Assembly: GCF_000023025.1 (NCBI RefSeq)
Contig: NC_012997.1
Span: 2,030,764 to 2,094,763 of the forward strand
Source of the DNA: Teredinibacter turnerae T7901
GTDB lineage: Bacteria; Pseudomonadota; Gammaproteobacteria; Pseudomonadales; Cellvibrionaceae
Direction of reading: 5' to 3'
DNA: 64,000 bases
Below the pieces are notes generated by a model that saw only the letters and a list, made by a program, of their open reading frames with translations, was not told where the DNA came from and did no database searches. This document shows, piece after piece, positions 51,314 to 60,210 of this stretch (the first letter of the stretch is position 1; the number at the start of each line of letters is the position of its first letter). A program made the translations under genes and the position numbers.

Positions 51314-52627
51314 ATGGAAAAGAACTTGAGTGTGTTCGAAGATAATGAATCGCAAGTGAGGTCTTACTGCCGCGCCTTTCCTTCTGTTTTCTCGAAGGCG
51401 AAGGGTAGCCTTTTATACGATGAATTCGGCAATAGCTATATCGACTTCCTGTGTGGTGCGGGTGCAGTCAACTATGGCCATAACAATCCGATTATCAAAG
51501 ATGCGATTATGGCATACCTCGATAATGACGGAATTGCGATGGGGTTGGATTTTCACACCCAGGCAAAGCGGGAGTTTATCCAAACCTTTAATGAACAAAT
51601 TCTTATGCCCCGCAATCTTCGGTATCGCATGCAGTTTACCAGTCCGACCGGTACAAGTGTGGTCGAGTCGGCTATTAAGCTCGCACGGAAATTTACCGGT
51701 CGTGAAAATATTATCGCGTTTACCAATGGTTACCACGGCATGACCGGCGTGTCGCTCAGCGTTACCGGTAATCGATATAACCGTCAGGCAATTTCCTATA
51801 GCAGCGTGAGCCGCTTGCCATTTTTCGGCTACATGGGTGAAGGTTTCGATGAGATCGCTCACTACCGCAAACTTTTGTTGGACAATAGCTCAGGTGTCGA
51901 TCTTCCCGCTGCGTTTATCCTTGAAACTGTGCAAGGCGAGGGTGGAATCAACGTCGCCAGCGAGAAATGGTTGCAAGGTTTGATGGAGCTGGCCAAGGAG
52001 TTCGGAGCGCTGGTTATCGTCGACGATGTTCAAGCGGGTTGTGGCCGAACCGGAAAATTTTTCAGTTTCGAGCGTGCAGGCATCGAGCCTGATCTGGTGT
52101 GCTTGTCCAAGTCGATTGGAGGCTTCGGCATTCCAATGGCATTGCTGCTGTTCAAAGATGCGTTGGATGTATGGGGTGCCGGCGAAGACAACGGCACCTT
52201 CCGCGGCAACAATATGGCATTTGTCGCCGCCGCTGCGATGGTTAACGGCTACTGGCATGGTTTTGAATTTGAACAAGAGATCGCACAGCGCGCTGCGATT
52301 GTGAGCGATTTTTGCCACCGTATGCACCGGGAACACTCAGGCCTGATTAAGATAGCGCGCGGTTTGGGGTTAATGCAGGGGATGGAGTTTTTTGATGAAA
52401 ATCTCACTGCCCAAATATCCAAGTTGTGTTTCAAAAACGGCCTGGTAATTGAGAGAGCGGGTGATCGGGATCAAGTCCTTAAAATTATGCCTGCGCTCAA
52501 CGTTGATTTGGATGTTTTGCGGAAGGGGCTTGATATTGTTGAATACTCTATTGCGGAATCGATTGGTTTGAGTGTGGAGCACTTTAAACCTTTTGGGGCT
52601 AATCACTCAGTGTCAGAGAACGTATAA
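51314..52627 (+). CDS. L-2,4-diaminobutyrate aminotransferase (EctB-like)
   Basis: About 437 residues, class III PLP aminotransferase. The N-terminal region is very like EctB/diaminobutyrate aminotransferases (ESQVRSYCRAFP-type start, GAGAVNYGHNNP, TSPTGTSVVESAIKLAR, FTNGYHGMTG). The cofactor Asp is in VDDVQAGCGRTGKF and the PLP lysine in CLSKSIGGFG. Family reaction: L-aspartate semialdehyde plus glutamate gives L-2,4-diaminobutyrate. No ectA or ectC lies next to it, so ectoine is not the purpose here. Two NRPS adenylation domains in the same operon carry the Dab code, which makes supply of Dab to the NRPS the obvious role. Start chosen from GGAG at 51304. Confidence 0.9.
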   Translation: MEKNLSVFEDNESQVRSYCRAFPSVFSKAKGSLLYDEFGNSYIDFLCGAGAVNYGHNNPIIKDAIMAYLDNDGIAMGLDFHTQAKREFIQTFNEQILMPRNLRYRMQFTSPTGTSVVESAIKLARKFTGRENIIAFTNGYHGMTGVSLSVTGNRYNRQAISYSSVSRLPFFGYMGEGFDEIAHYRKLLLDNSSGVDLPAAFILETVQGEGGINVASEKWLQGLMELAKEFGALVIVDDVQAGCGRTGKFFSFERAGIEPDLVCLSKSIGGFGIPMALLLFKDALDVWGAGEDNGTFRGNNMAFVAAAAMVNGYWHGFEFEQEIAQRAAIVSDFCHRMHREHSGLIKIARGLGLMQGMEFFDENLTAQISKLCFKNGLVIERAGDRDQVLKIMPALNVDLDVLRKGLDIVEYSIAESIGLSVEHFKPFGANHSVSENV

Positions 52628-52656
52628 ACCGGGCGTCATTAAAAGGAGGGGGCAAT

Positions 52657-53598
52657 ATGGCAAATGTCCAAAATATTGAGTATCGCGAAACCCTAACGGA
52701 ACGCGAATTCATCGAAGAGTACGTAAAACCAAATCGACCAGTCGTTGTAAAAGATACCACCTTTAAGGCTGAATGTTGGTCGCCAGAAGCACTGGCGGAA
52801 CTGGCTGGCGACCTGGAGGTGCAAGTCTACGATACCTTGTTCGCTTTGCAGGAAGTATCGACACTAAAAAAATACCTCGACGAGAACTTTGGCCACACTG
52901 AATTTCGCGATCAGGTGCGCTACGTTCGCTGGTACAACCAGCTTAAAGCGATTGATCATGCCTGGGGCGATGAAGCATTTGATCGGGTTAAACATTTATG
53001 GAGCAAACCGGAATTCTTGCCCGCAACTGATTTGCTGGTGCCAGCGAGTCAGTCTGGCTATGTCGACCCTGTAACCGATGGATTTCCGTATCGCGGAATT
53101 CTAATTGCTGCGAAGGGAGCCCGCACACGATTGCACACCGACCCATTCTGCAGTGATGCAGTGGTCGCGCAATTTTATGGGGTAAAAGATTTCGTAATGT
53201 ATAGCCCTGACCGCGCGGAAGAGCTGCGCGATACAGTTCCCGACTCTACATCGTTTGGCGGCTTCATTGACGTGCGCCCAAACGCGCTGGAAAAATGTAA
53301 GCCCGAACCCGATTTTCATGGTGTTGTAGGTCCTGGCAATGTGGCATATGTACCACATGGTTGGTTACATGACGTTTTGGTGCTGGAAGATTCAGTCTCC
53401 ATTACTTGGAATTTTATTCATGAAATGGGTTCGTTGGAGTTCATCGATTATCTGATGGAAGATCCACATGCTGACCCAGAATTGGAAGTATTAAAATATT
53501 TTTACAGTCGTGCAGGTGAAAACTATAGTTCTCCTAGCGAGATTGTAAAAAAATACAGTGAGCGCTTTGCACAGATTGAGGACGCTCTCACAGCTTGA
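52657..53598 (+). CDS. Cupin-like/JmjC-type Fe(II) 2-oxoglutarate oxygenase
   Basis: 313 residues, strong AAGGAGG upstream. The iron-binding triad of the JmjC/cupin_8 family is visible: His-x-Asp in RLHTDPFC (near residues 158-161) and the distal His in VPHGWLHDV (near 237), within a typical double-stranded beta-helix (RGILIAAKGARTRLHTD, GPGNVAYVPHGW). The N terminus has the usual RPVVVKD element. Such enzymes hydroxylate amino-acid side chains. As the last gene of the biosynthetic operon, it likely hydroxylates a building block or the peptide (for example beta-hydroxylation), but the substrate cannot be read from sequence. Confidence 0.82.
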   Translation: MANVQNIEYRETLTEREFIEEYVKPNRPVVVKDTTFKAECWSPEALAELAGDLEVQVYDTLFALQEVSTLKKYLDENFGHTEFRDQVRYVRWYNQLKAIDHAWGDEAFDRVKHLWSKPEFLPATDLLVPASQSGYVDPVTDGFPYRGILIAAKGARTRLHTDPFCSDAVVAQFYGVKDFVMYSPDRAEELRDTVPDSTSFGGFIDVRPNALEKCKPEPDFHGVVGPGNVAYVPHGWLHDVLVLEDSVSITWNFIHEMGSLEFIDYLMEDPHADPELEVLKYFYSRAGENYSSPSEIVKKYSERFAQIEDALTA

Positions 53599-53610
53599 TA
53601 ATTTCTTTTG

Positions 53611-53639
53611 GCTTACACAGTATTATTCGCTGTGTAAGC
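53611..53639 (+). terminator. Hairpin closing the biosynthetic operon
   Basis: GCTTACACAG (53611-53620) and CTGTGTAAGC (53630-53639) are exact reverse complements with a 9-base loop, 13 bases after the oxygenase stop. No clear T-run follows, so termination efficiency is uncertain, but its place fits the end of the 49-kb gene run. Confidence 0.65.
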
Positions 53640-53750
53640 ACCTTCCCACCACTATAATCCCCCCGCTTCATTCTTGCTCACTGCATTAGTGCTAACCGGC
53701 CCTAACAGTGTTGTCTATCTGCATTCTGCTCAAACAAGGACTTCTTCAGC

Positions 53751-55793
53751 ATGAAATCGCTTTACATTGCCGCACTCGGTGCTATGGCAGCTTGTCAGCC
53801 GGGAATTCTAGTCGCTCAAACGCTTACCGATAATGACGCGAACTCTAATAATATAGAGGAGACCATCGTCCTCGGTTTTCGCCAAGCTGGCTATACAGAA
53901 ATTACTCAAAGCGCAGAAAAGCTTACGAATATGCCGGGCAGTTTTGGTGATCCCGTAGGCGCGATTACTGCACTGCCAGGCGTTATTACTCCACGAGATG
54001 GCGGTGAACCCGCTGTGCGCGGTTCTGCGCCGGAAGATAATCGATATTATATTGATGGGATGCCTGCGGGTTACATTTTTCATGAATTTAATACATCGAT
54101 ATTCGATGAAAATGTAGTGCAGGATTTCCAATTGTTCGCAGCGGGATTTGGTGCGCAATATTCTGAAGCGACCGGTGCGGTTTTCGATATTCGATTGCGA
54201 GATCCAGTCAATGATGCCTTTATGACCAAGGTTACCGCTTCCATGCTGCGTGCTGGTGTGTTTGTGGAAAGTGGGTTGTCGGATAGTGCAGCTTTTTACC
54301 TCTCAGCCCGCCATGGCCTTATTCATTTGTTTGTAAGTGAAGATGATGAACCGGATGATGATGGTGTACGTGTTATTAGCGCGCCAAAGGATACGGACTA
54401 TCAATTCAAAACCAAATGGGACATGGCTGACAGTCATAGCTTAAGTTTGAGTCTGGCTGGCGCTTCCGATTTTGCTGAAGCTGAATTCGGCGAATATAAC
54501 AACGAAGCTCAAAAAAATCCCGATTTTGCGGGTCAGGCGACGATTGATCGGAATTTTCATAGTCAGGGTATTAACTACACCTTTGTTTCCGATGACAACG
54601 TAGAGTCGAATTTAACCCTTGCCCGCTACGCTGATTCGCGATTGGTTGAATGGGGTGACGACTATTATCTTGAGTTGGAATTAGAAAACATCTTGGCGCG
54701 AGGCCACCTTAGTCAGCAGTTTGGCAATCATACCGTGTCGTTAGGTGGTGAATATAGCAATAAGACCCACGATTATAATGCGCGCTTAATCCGCTTCATT
54801 TGTACAGATTTCGATGTCGATTGCGAAGATCGTCGTGGTCTTGTTGAAGAAGTAGTGAGTTTGGATATTGCTGAGACGAATATCTATTTAACCGATTTTT
54901 GGCAGCCAGCCGATAGGGTGTCGGTAGAGCTCGGTGTTCAGCGAAGTGGAAATGATTATACCGAAGACTATTATATAAACCCTAAGTTGGCGCTTTCATG
55001 GATGTTCGTCGAGGGTTTAACGGTATCTACCTCCGGTGGCCGCTATAACCGCACACCGGATATTGAAACGATTGTACCAGCAGTAGGAAACCCTGCGCTG
55101 GAATCACTTCGCGCAGAGCACTATACGCTTGGCTTGGCCGGCGAAGTGGGAGAATCCTGGACCTGGTCCGTGGAAGGTTATTTTAAAATGCTGACTAATC
55201 TTCCGCTTGCGCTCGATGAGAGCCAGCCCGATGCCGATGCCTACTACAGTAACGATGTAGAAGGGGAGGTGCGCGGTGTTGATATTATGCTCAATAAAAA
55301 CCTAACTGAAAAATGGTTTGGCTGGGCTGCCGTGTCGCTCGCTAAAAGTGAACGTACCAATCTACGCACCGATGAAACGCGTGAATATACGTTAGACACG
55401 CCGGTGGTGTTTAACTTAGTGGCGAATTATCAGCTCACTGAAAAGTGGATGCTCGGCGGCAGATTCACGTACAAGAGTGGGCAGGCGACAACGGAAATTG
55501 TCGGTATCAAACCGAACGAAGATTTTGAAGGGCGCTACTTACCTGTGTACGGTGAGGCTTACGCGAAACGCTTGCCTTATTACTCCCGATTGGATTTTCG
55601 TGCCGAACGGAGTTTTTCCGTCGCGGGTAATGAGGCCAGTTTTTTTGTAGATATTCTTAACCTGCTGAATCGTGAAAACGTATCGGAAGAAAATCTCGAT
55701 TACAAAAAGGTTAACGAAACTGGTGAGCTATATCTTAAAGAATCAGTCGATATGGGTATATTTCCGTCGGTTGGTGTTTCTATTACTTTCTAA
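53751..55793 (+). CDS. TonB-dependent outer-membrane receptor
   Basis: 680 residues. Signal peptide (residues 1-23), a TonB-box-like EETIVLGF just after it, and a plug domain (about 45-165) with GVITPRDGGEPAVRG and NRYYIDGMP. A 22-strand-type barrel follows, ending in VSITF as expected for BAM recognition. It imports a ligand in a TonB-driven way; which ligand is unknown. It lies after the operon hairpin on the same strand, so it may be separately transcribed. No siderophore transport genes (FecCD/ABC, FecI/FecR) are seen nearby. A role in re-uptake or sensing of the cluster product is possible but unproven. Confidence 0.9.
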   Translation: MKSLYIAALGAMAACQPGILVAQTLTDNDANSNNIEETIVLGFRQAGYTEITQSAEKLTNMPGSFGDPVGAITALPGVITPRDGGEPAVRGSAPEDNRYYIDGMPAGYIFHEFNTSIFDENVVQDFQLFAAGFGAQYSEATGAVFDIRLRDPVNDAFMTKVTASMLRAGVFVESGLSDSAAFYLSARHGLIHLFVSEDDEPDDDGVRVISAPKDTDYQFKTKWDMADSHSLSLSLAGASDFAEAEFGEYNNEAQKNPDFAGQATIDRNFHSQGINYTFVSDDNVESNLTLARYADSRLVEWGDDYYLELELENILARGHLSQQFGNHTVSLGGEYSNKTHDYNARLIRFICTDFDVDCEDRRGLVEEVVSLDIAETNIYLTDFWQPADRVSVELGVQRSGNDYTEDYYINPKLALSWMFVEGLTVSTSGGRYNRTPDIETIVPAVGNPALESLRAEHYTLGLAGEVGESWTWSVEGYFKMLTNLPLALDESQPDADAYYSNDVEGEVRGVDIMLNKNLTEKWFGWAAVSLAKSERTNLRTDETREYTLDTPVVFNLVANYQLTEKWMLGGRFTYKSGQATTEIVGIKPNEDFEGRYLPVYGEAYAKRLPYYSRLDFRAERSFSVAGNEASFFVDILNLLNRENVSEENLDYKKVNETGELYLKESVDMGIFPSVGVSITF

Positions 55794-55856
55794 AGTTGAT
55801 TTAACTTTGGTTAGGTAAGATGGTCGCGGGATAGGGCAAAGAATTGGTGCTGCAGT

Positions 55857-57533
55857 TTACTTGCTCAGTATTTTTTTGAGTTTTTCTGCCAGAGCGTCTG
55901 GGTCGAGGGGTTTCGTTGCGTGATCGTTCATGCCAGACGCTAAGCTTTTTTCTCTATCCTCTTCCAGGGCATGCGCTGTCATTGCCACAATAGGCGTGTG
56001 CTTGTTTTTGACGCTGTGCTGTCGGATATGCCGCGTGGTGGTCAGCCCATCCATTTCCGGCATTTGAATATCCATCAATACTAGGTCAAAACGTTTTTCG
56101 TCGAGCCTCTCTATAGCGGCCATGCCGCTGTTACAGGTTTCCACTTCAAACTGTAAGTCGGACAATAGCCAATCTGCTACTTCAAGGTTGATGCTGTTGT
56201 CGTCAACGATCAGCAGGCGCTTCCCTGAAAATAAAATCTTTTCTGCTTCAGGCTCCGACTCGTCCTCGCTGATATTGGTAATCAGTTCAACCACTTTGCG
56301 CGGCTTTAGTGGCGCTGTGATCACATGATCGGCATAGGGATGGTTGTCACACTTGGCTTCAATATTTTCCAGCGCAATCAATAACGGCTCAGGGCATTTT
56401 TTTCTTAAAATGGGCATGACGTCTGCGTTGAAGTCGTCTCTGACGTCAAAGAATACGATGGTGTTTTCATCGAAGTTATTTTTAAAATCGACTTCTTTAA
56501 CGGACGAGTAACAGTGACCTTTTATGTGGCTGGAACGCGAAAATAACCAGAGAAACGATTCCTGAAATTCAACACTCGGAGATATTAAAATAGCTGAGTT
56601 GATTTTTGTTTTTGCGAGATCTTCCAAATAGTTTCGATGACTAACGATAGGGGCGGACAGTGAGAAGCTGAATCGCGTACCAACAGACTCCTGACTTACA
56701 ACCTGTATATTCGAGCCTAAGCGCTTGACTATTTTTGATGAGATTGCCAGTCCCAAACCAGAACCTCCATATTTTCGTGTTACAGAGGTGTCACCCTGGT
56801 TAAAGGCTTGAAATATTAATTCCAACTGGTCCTGGGAGATACCCTTGCCGGAGTCCGTCACGGAGATGGCGATTGCGCCGTCATTTTGCATGTGTGCGCT
56901 CAAAATAATGTAACCTGATTCGGTAAACTTTACCGCGTTATTCAAAAAGTTACCGACCACTTGCTTTATGCGGACCGCATCGGTGCTAATGAGCTTGGGT
57001 ATGTCCAGTGAAAAATCCAGAATAAATTCAAGACCTTTCTTTTGAATCGGAAAAGCGTAGGTGTCAGCGACTGATTCTAGAGTGTCGGTAATATTGGTCG
57101 GGCTCAATTCTATATCGACACCGACGGCTTCGAACTTGGAGTATTCGATAATGTCGTTGAGAATATCCACCAGAATCTTGCTGGAATGGATGGCGGTATC
57201 GACTAGTTTTTCGCGCTTGTCCGTATGCTGGTTTTTCTTCAGTGCGCGCAGCATTCCCACGATACCGTTCATGGGGGTACGGATCTCATGGCTCATGTTT
57301 GCCAAAAATTCACTCTTCGCCCGTACGCTTGCCAGCGCCTCGTCTCTGGCTCGTTCAAGCTCCTCGGTTCGCTCAGCAACGATCTTTTCCAGATGTCGGG
57401 TTGCTCTTTCCAGGCATTCGTTGGCGTGGAACAATTGCCGACTTTTGGACTCGAGAAGTTGTTCTGCTTCTTGTCGCGCTTTTCGCTCTCGTTCGCAACG
57501 GCGTTGCAGTTTTTCGATTTCGTTATCCATCAC
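55857..57533 (-). CDS. Soluble hybrid histidine kinase, H-NOX-associated
   Basis: 558 residues, no membrane segments. An N-terminal coiled coil (residues 5-75) leads into a HisKA domain with His82 in [13 protein letters not shown]. An HATPase_c domain follows (N box [10 protein letters not shown] boxes DSGKGIS and [10 protein letters not shown], about 190-300), then a degenerate receiver-like stretch (about 310-430). A C-terminal receiver (about 435-555) has phospho-Asp in LVLMDIQMP and Lys in DHATKPLD. Start GTG 57533 or ATG 57530 overlaps the end of the H-NOX gene, so the two are coupled. In marine bacteria such kinases (HahK/HnoK type) are inhibited by NO-bound H-NOX and signal through an HPt protein. 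Confidence 0.88.
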   Translation of the reverse strand: MMDNEIEKLQRRCERERKARQEAEQLLESKSRQLFHANECLERATRHLEKIVAERTEELERARDEALASVRAKSEFLANMSHEIRTPMNGIVGMLRALKKNQHTDKREKLVDTAIHSSKILVDILNDIIEYSKFEAVGVDIELSPTNITDTLESVADTYAFPIQKKGLEFILDFSLDIPKLISTDAVRIKQVVGNFLNNAVKFTESGYIILSAHMQNDGAIAISVTDSGKGISQDQLELIFQAFNQGDTSVTRKYGGSGLGLAISSKIVKRLGSNIQVVSQESVGTRFSFSLSAPIVSHRNYLEDLAKTKINSAILISPSVEFQESFLWLFSRSSHIKGHCYSSVKEVDFKNNFDENTIVFFDVRDDFNADVMPILRKKCPEPLLIALENIEAKCDNHPYADHVITAPLKPRKVVELITNISEDESEPEAEKILFSGKRLLIVDDNSINLEVADWLLSDLQFEVETCNSGMAAIERLDEKRFDLVLMDIQMPEMDGLTTTRHIRQHSVKNKHTPIVAMTAHALEEDREKSLASGMNDHATKPLDPDALAEKLKKILSK

Positions 57534-58074
57534 TGAGTCTTGTTAAAAAGAAATACTCGCTTTCGCTAGACGCATCCATTTGGCTTTTTCGTTCAATTTG
57601 GATTACCTCTTTGTAATAGCCTGAGGCGGCCTCTATCAAACCAACAACCATGTCGCCGAGCTTTCTCGGTGAGCTGTAAATTAGCGTCAATTTATCCGGT
57701 TCGCTTTGTTCGTACGCGAATCGAGGAAGTTCTGCAGTTGGATTGAGTTTTCGTACTTCCACATGTATGTGATTATCGATGTTACGCAATAATGCGAAGG
57801 TGTCATGCACTTCCTGAAAGAAAACAGTGTACTGCGTGACAAAGGCGCCCGCCAGGTGATGGCCGTAGAGTCGATGCGCTTCACTTAGTTCTATATTTTG
57901 CGCTTGGCATAAACCGTCGAACAAAGTTTGCAGTTCTGCAAAGGGGTAATTGCCAACTGATGTGTACGCAGCGCCTGATGGTAAGTCGCACGTATCAAGA
58001 AGATAATCCAGTTGGTCCGCCCCGTAGCTGGATGCTACGAAATCACTAAATACCGTAAATATTATGCCTTTCAT
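57523..58074 (-). CDS. H-NOX heme nitric-oxide sensor protein
   Basis: 183 residues, the usual length for a stand-alone bacterial H-NOX. Seen: the Tyr-x-Ser-x-Arg heme-propionate motif (YSSPR, about residues 133-137) and the proximal heme histidine region ([11 protein letters not shown], about 98-108). The N terminus [13 protein letters not shown] is typical. Family role: ferrous heme binds NO and, through it, controls a partner kinase or cyclic-di-GMP enzyme. Its stop overlaps the start of a hybrid histidine kinase gene, the classic pairing. It is transcribed away from the HPt gene at 58254 across a shared 179-base promoter region. Confidence 0.88.
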   Translation of the reverse strand: MKGIIFTVFSDFVASSYGADQLDYLLDTCDLPSGAAYTSVGNYPFAELQTLFDGLCQAQNIELSEAHRLYGHHLAGAFVTQYTVFFQEVHDTFALLRNIDNHIHVEVRKLNPTAELPRFAYEQSEPDKLTLIYSSPRKLGDMVVGLIEAASGYYKEVIQIERKSQMDASSESEYFFLTRLSDG

Positions 58075-58105
58075 TAGCCACCTAAATAAAACTGTATAAC
58101 ATTTC

Positions 58106-58137
58106 GTTAGATAAGTGCATTCACGTACTCATCTAAC
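58106..58137. repeat. Inverted repeat in the divergent H-NOX/HPt promoter region
   Basis: GTTAGAT (58106-58112) and ATCTAAC (58131-58137) are perfect reverse complements with an 18-base centre that itself has a small GTG/CAC symmetry. It sits between the two divergent genes and could be an operator acting on both. Confidence 0.35.
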
Positions 58138-58253
58138 TATAGTAATTGTAGGTTTAGCATGCTTTGCTATTGTACAGATTTCCCTGGGTTTAGCCGGATA
58201 TGTGCAAACGGTATTTAGATTGATCTTGTTATAACTGGTAAAAGGAAACTGTA

Positions 58254-58895
58254 ATGAATGATGAGCTCTGCCCGCCGTCGTTATTTAAAGAAGCACAACA
58301 TCTACTGACTGATGCTGGTTTTGATGTGGGAGCGGGGGTTGACCGTTTACGCGGTAACGAAAGTAAATTGCTTCGTCTAGTGAAGATGTTTTGCGAAAGC
58401 TATATGCAGGCGGGCGAAGAAATAGAGCGGCTGTATAAACAAGGCGACCTCACCAACTTGCAGCGGTTGACTCACCAAATAAAGGGCACGGCCGCAAATG
58501 TTGGTGCTATGGCTATTTCACGGCTTGCGGCGTCCATAGAAACACCAATCAAACTTGGTGGTACAGAGGTAGACGAGGAGGCGTTGGCGGCGCTACTTGA
58601 TAAGCTCACTGATTTGCAGGCATTGCATACCGCCTTATCCGATTTGGAATGCCAGCTCACAGGGGTATGTGAGAATGGCACTCTTACGAAGGATGATTTT
58701 TTGCGTGAGCTCAGTGTGATTAAAATAGAGCTTGAAGCGGACGTGGCCAGCGCAATGGATATGGTGGAGCGCCTCAAGGTCTCAGCGAAGGGAACGGAGT
58801 ACGAAACGGAATCTGCAAAGGTCGATACAATGTTGATGTCATTTCAGCTCGACGAGCTAAACGAATATATTGACAATCTGCTTGAAGCCAAGTAA
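58254..58895 (+). CDS. Histidine phosphotransfer (HPt) protein
   Basis: 213 residues, fully helical in appearance and cytosolic. The phospho-accepting His74 is in LTHQIKGTAANVG, the standard HPt motif (about residues 25-125). About 80 further residues form another helical part of unknown role. It is divergent from the H-NOX/hybrid kinase pair and convergent with a response regulator, so it most likely carries phosphate from the hybrid kinase receiver to that regulator. A separate HPt partner is known for H-NOX hybrid kinases. Confidence 0.87.
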   Translation: MNDELCPPSLFKEAQHLLTDAGFDVGAGVDRLRGNESKLLRLVKMFCESYMQAGEEIERLYKQGDLTNLQRLTHQIKGTAANVGAMAISRLAASIETPIKLGGTEVDEEALAALLDKLTDLQALHTALSDLECQLTGVCENGTLTKDDFLRELSVIKIELEADVASAMDMVERLKVSAKGTEYETESAKVDTMLMSFQLDELNEYIDNLLEAK

Positions 58896-59037
58896 GTCAA
58901 TAACTTTTTCGCATATAGCCTTTTTATTCCTTCAAAGTGCTCTCAGAGTTAATTAGTGTTAACAGGCCCTGAATTCCTTGCCACTCTAAGGCGTGTATTA
59001 GCTAACCGGTTTGAATATATACTCTCTTAAGATAAGG

Positions 59038-60210
59038 TCATAGAAGAAAATCATCGTCATCGGCGGAGTTTTCCTCCCCGGAATAGGGCTCGCTGACTTG
59101 CATGTGAACAGTAGCGTCTTCCAATCTTTCGACAATGTTTTTCAGTTCTTCATCGATTTTCAGGCCCGCTTCAAAATTGTCCAAGGTATCGTCCACCGCA
59201 TCGCGAATTTTTGAAAGCACTAAGTCTTCCTGCTCCTCAGACATGCCAAATGTGAGAAATGATTGCTGAACCTCATCCATTAGGCGATCCATGATTTTCA
59301 TGTTGGTTTCTTTTTGATTGGTTTGCAGCTTTTGAATCTGCAGCAAGGTTTCATTAGATTCTTCGATCAACCTTGCTATTTCGTCATTCACCAGGATGTT
59401 CTTGGCGCAGTTACTTGCGCCTTCAATAATGAGTGCCAGGTGATCCCGCAGGCGGCCACACTTATCGGGATCATCGTTAGGCATATTTTTGACAAGCTGG
59501 GATACCAGTGGGAAGTTGAGAATGAGGCGTTTGCCTTTTTCCAATATCCTCCCGCTGTCGGCAAGGCGGTACATAAGCTCCGATTCCAGTGGCGCTATAG
59601 GCAAAGCACTGGATACGGTGATGGTCTCCCAGGGGCCTCTGATCTGAACTGTGTTTGCCAGGCCAAACTTGCTAGTGTACTCCACGGTGAGTTTGGCTAG
59701 ATCTTTGAACGACGTAACATTAAAGCTTTGGCGCAAAAAGCCGACCACAAACGCCTGTTCACTGGCGTCCATGATCGCGGTCATCGCCGCCTCCATTGCG
59801 GCTTTCTTTTCTGAGACTACGGAAAAACGCGCTTCGGTATTTTGTACGGCTAACCGCACTTTGCGCCTGAGCTCCTCGGGGTTTACAGGTTTTACTATGT
59901 AGTCGCTACCCCCGACTTCATAACCTTTCAGGATTTCTTCGATAGAATCATTTGCGCTAACAAACAACACTTCAATATCTTTTGTGGCGTCTATCGACTT
60001 TAACTTCTCACAGGTTTCGTAGCCATTCAACTCCGGCATGGTGACGTCTAGCAAAATGGCCACAGGCGGATAAGCCTCAGCCAATTCGAGAGCTTTTCTT
60101 CCTGTGCCAGCAACTTTTATAGCGAATTCGTCTTTCAAGTTCTCGATCACAAACTGAATATCTGTTGGGGCATCGTCGACTATCAATACCTGCTTTTTCT
60201 GCTCTGTCAT
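59038..60210 (-). CDS. Response regulator with unrecognised, partly coiled-coil output
   Basis: 390 residues. Receiver domain at 1-125: acidic pair DD in LIVDDAPTD, phospho-Asp55 in ILLDVTMPE, and Lys in DYIVKPVNP. The remainder has no DNA-binding helix-turn-helix, GGDEF, EAL, HD-GYP or CheB/CheC motif that I can see. It contains a globular part (about 130-270; ALPIAPLESELMYRLADSGR), a coiled coil (about 285-320, with QIQKLQTNQKE) and an acidic tail ending DDDDFLL. It is the likely end point of the H-NOX/kinase/HPt relay. Output by protein-protein interaction is the simplest guess. Confidence 0.8.
   Translation of the reverse strand: MTEQKKQVLIVDDAPTDIQFVIENLKDEFAIKVAGTGRKALELAEAYPPVAILLDVTMPELNGYETCEKLKSIDATKDIEVLFVSANDSIEEILKGYEVGGSDYIVKPVNPEELRRKVRLAVQNTEARFSVVSEKKAAMEAAMTAIMDASEQAFVVGFLRQSFNVTSFKDLAKLTVEYTSKFGLANTVQIRGPWETITVSSALPIAPLESELMYRLADSGRILEKGKRLILNFPLVSQLVKNMPNDDPDKCGRLRDHLALIIEGASNCAKNILVNDEIARLIEESNETLLQIQKLQTNQKETNMKIMDRLMDEVQQSFLTFGMSEEQEDLVLSKIRDAVDDTLDNFEAGLKIDEELKNIVERLEDATVHMQVSEPYSGEENSADDDDFLL

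Noticed and set aside
51314-52627. Ectoine biosynthesis locus
   Set aside because: Only an EctB-like gene is present; no ectA or ectC neighbours, while the NRPS has Dab-type adenylation domains.
53751-55793. Siderophore cluster interpretation based on the TonB receptor
   Set aside because: The NRPS/PKS has no iron-chelating building-block genes and no iron ABC importer nearby.
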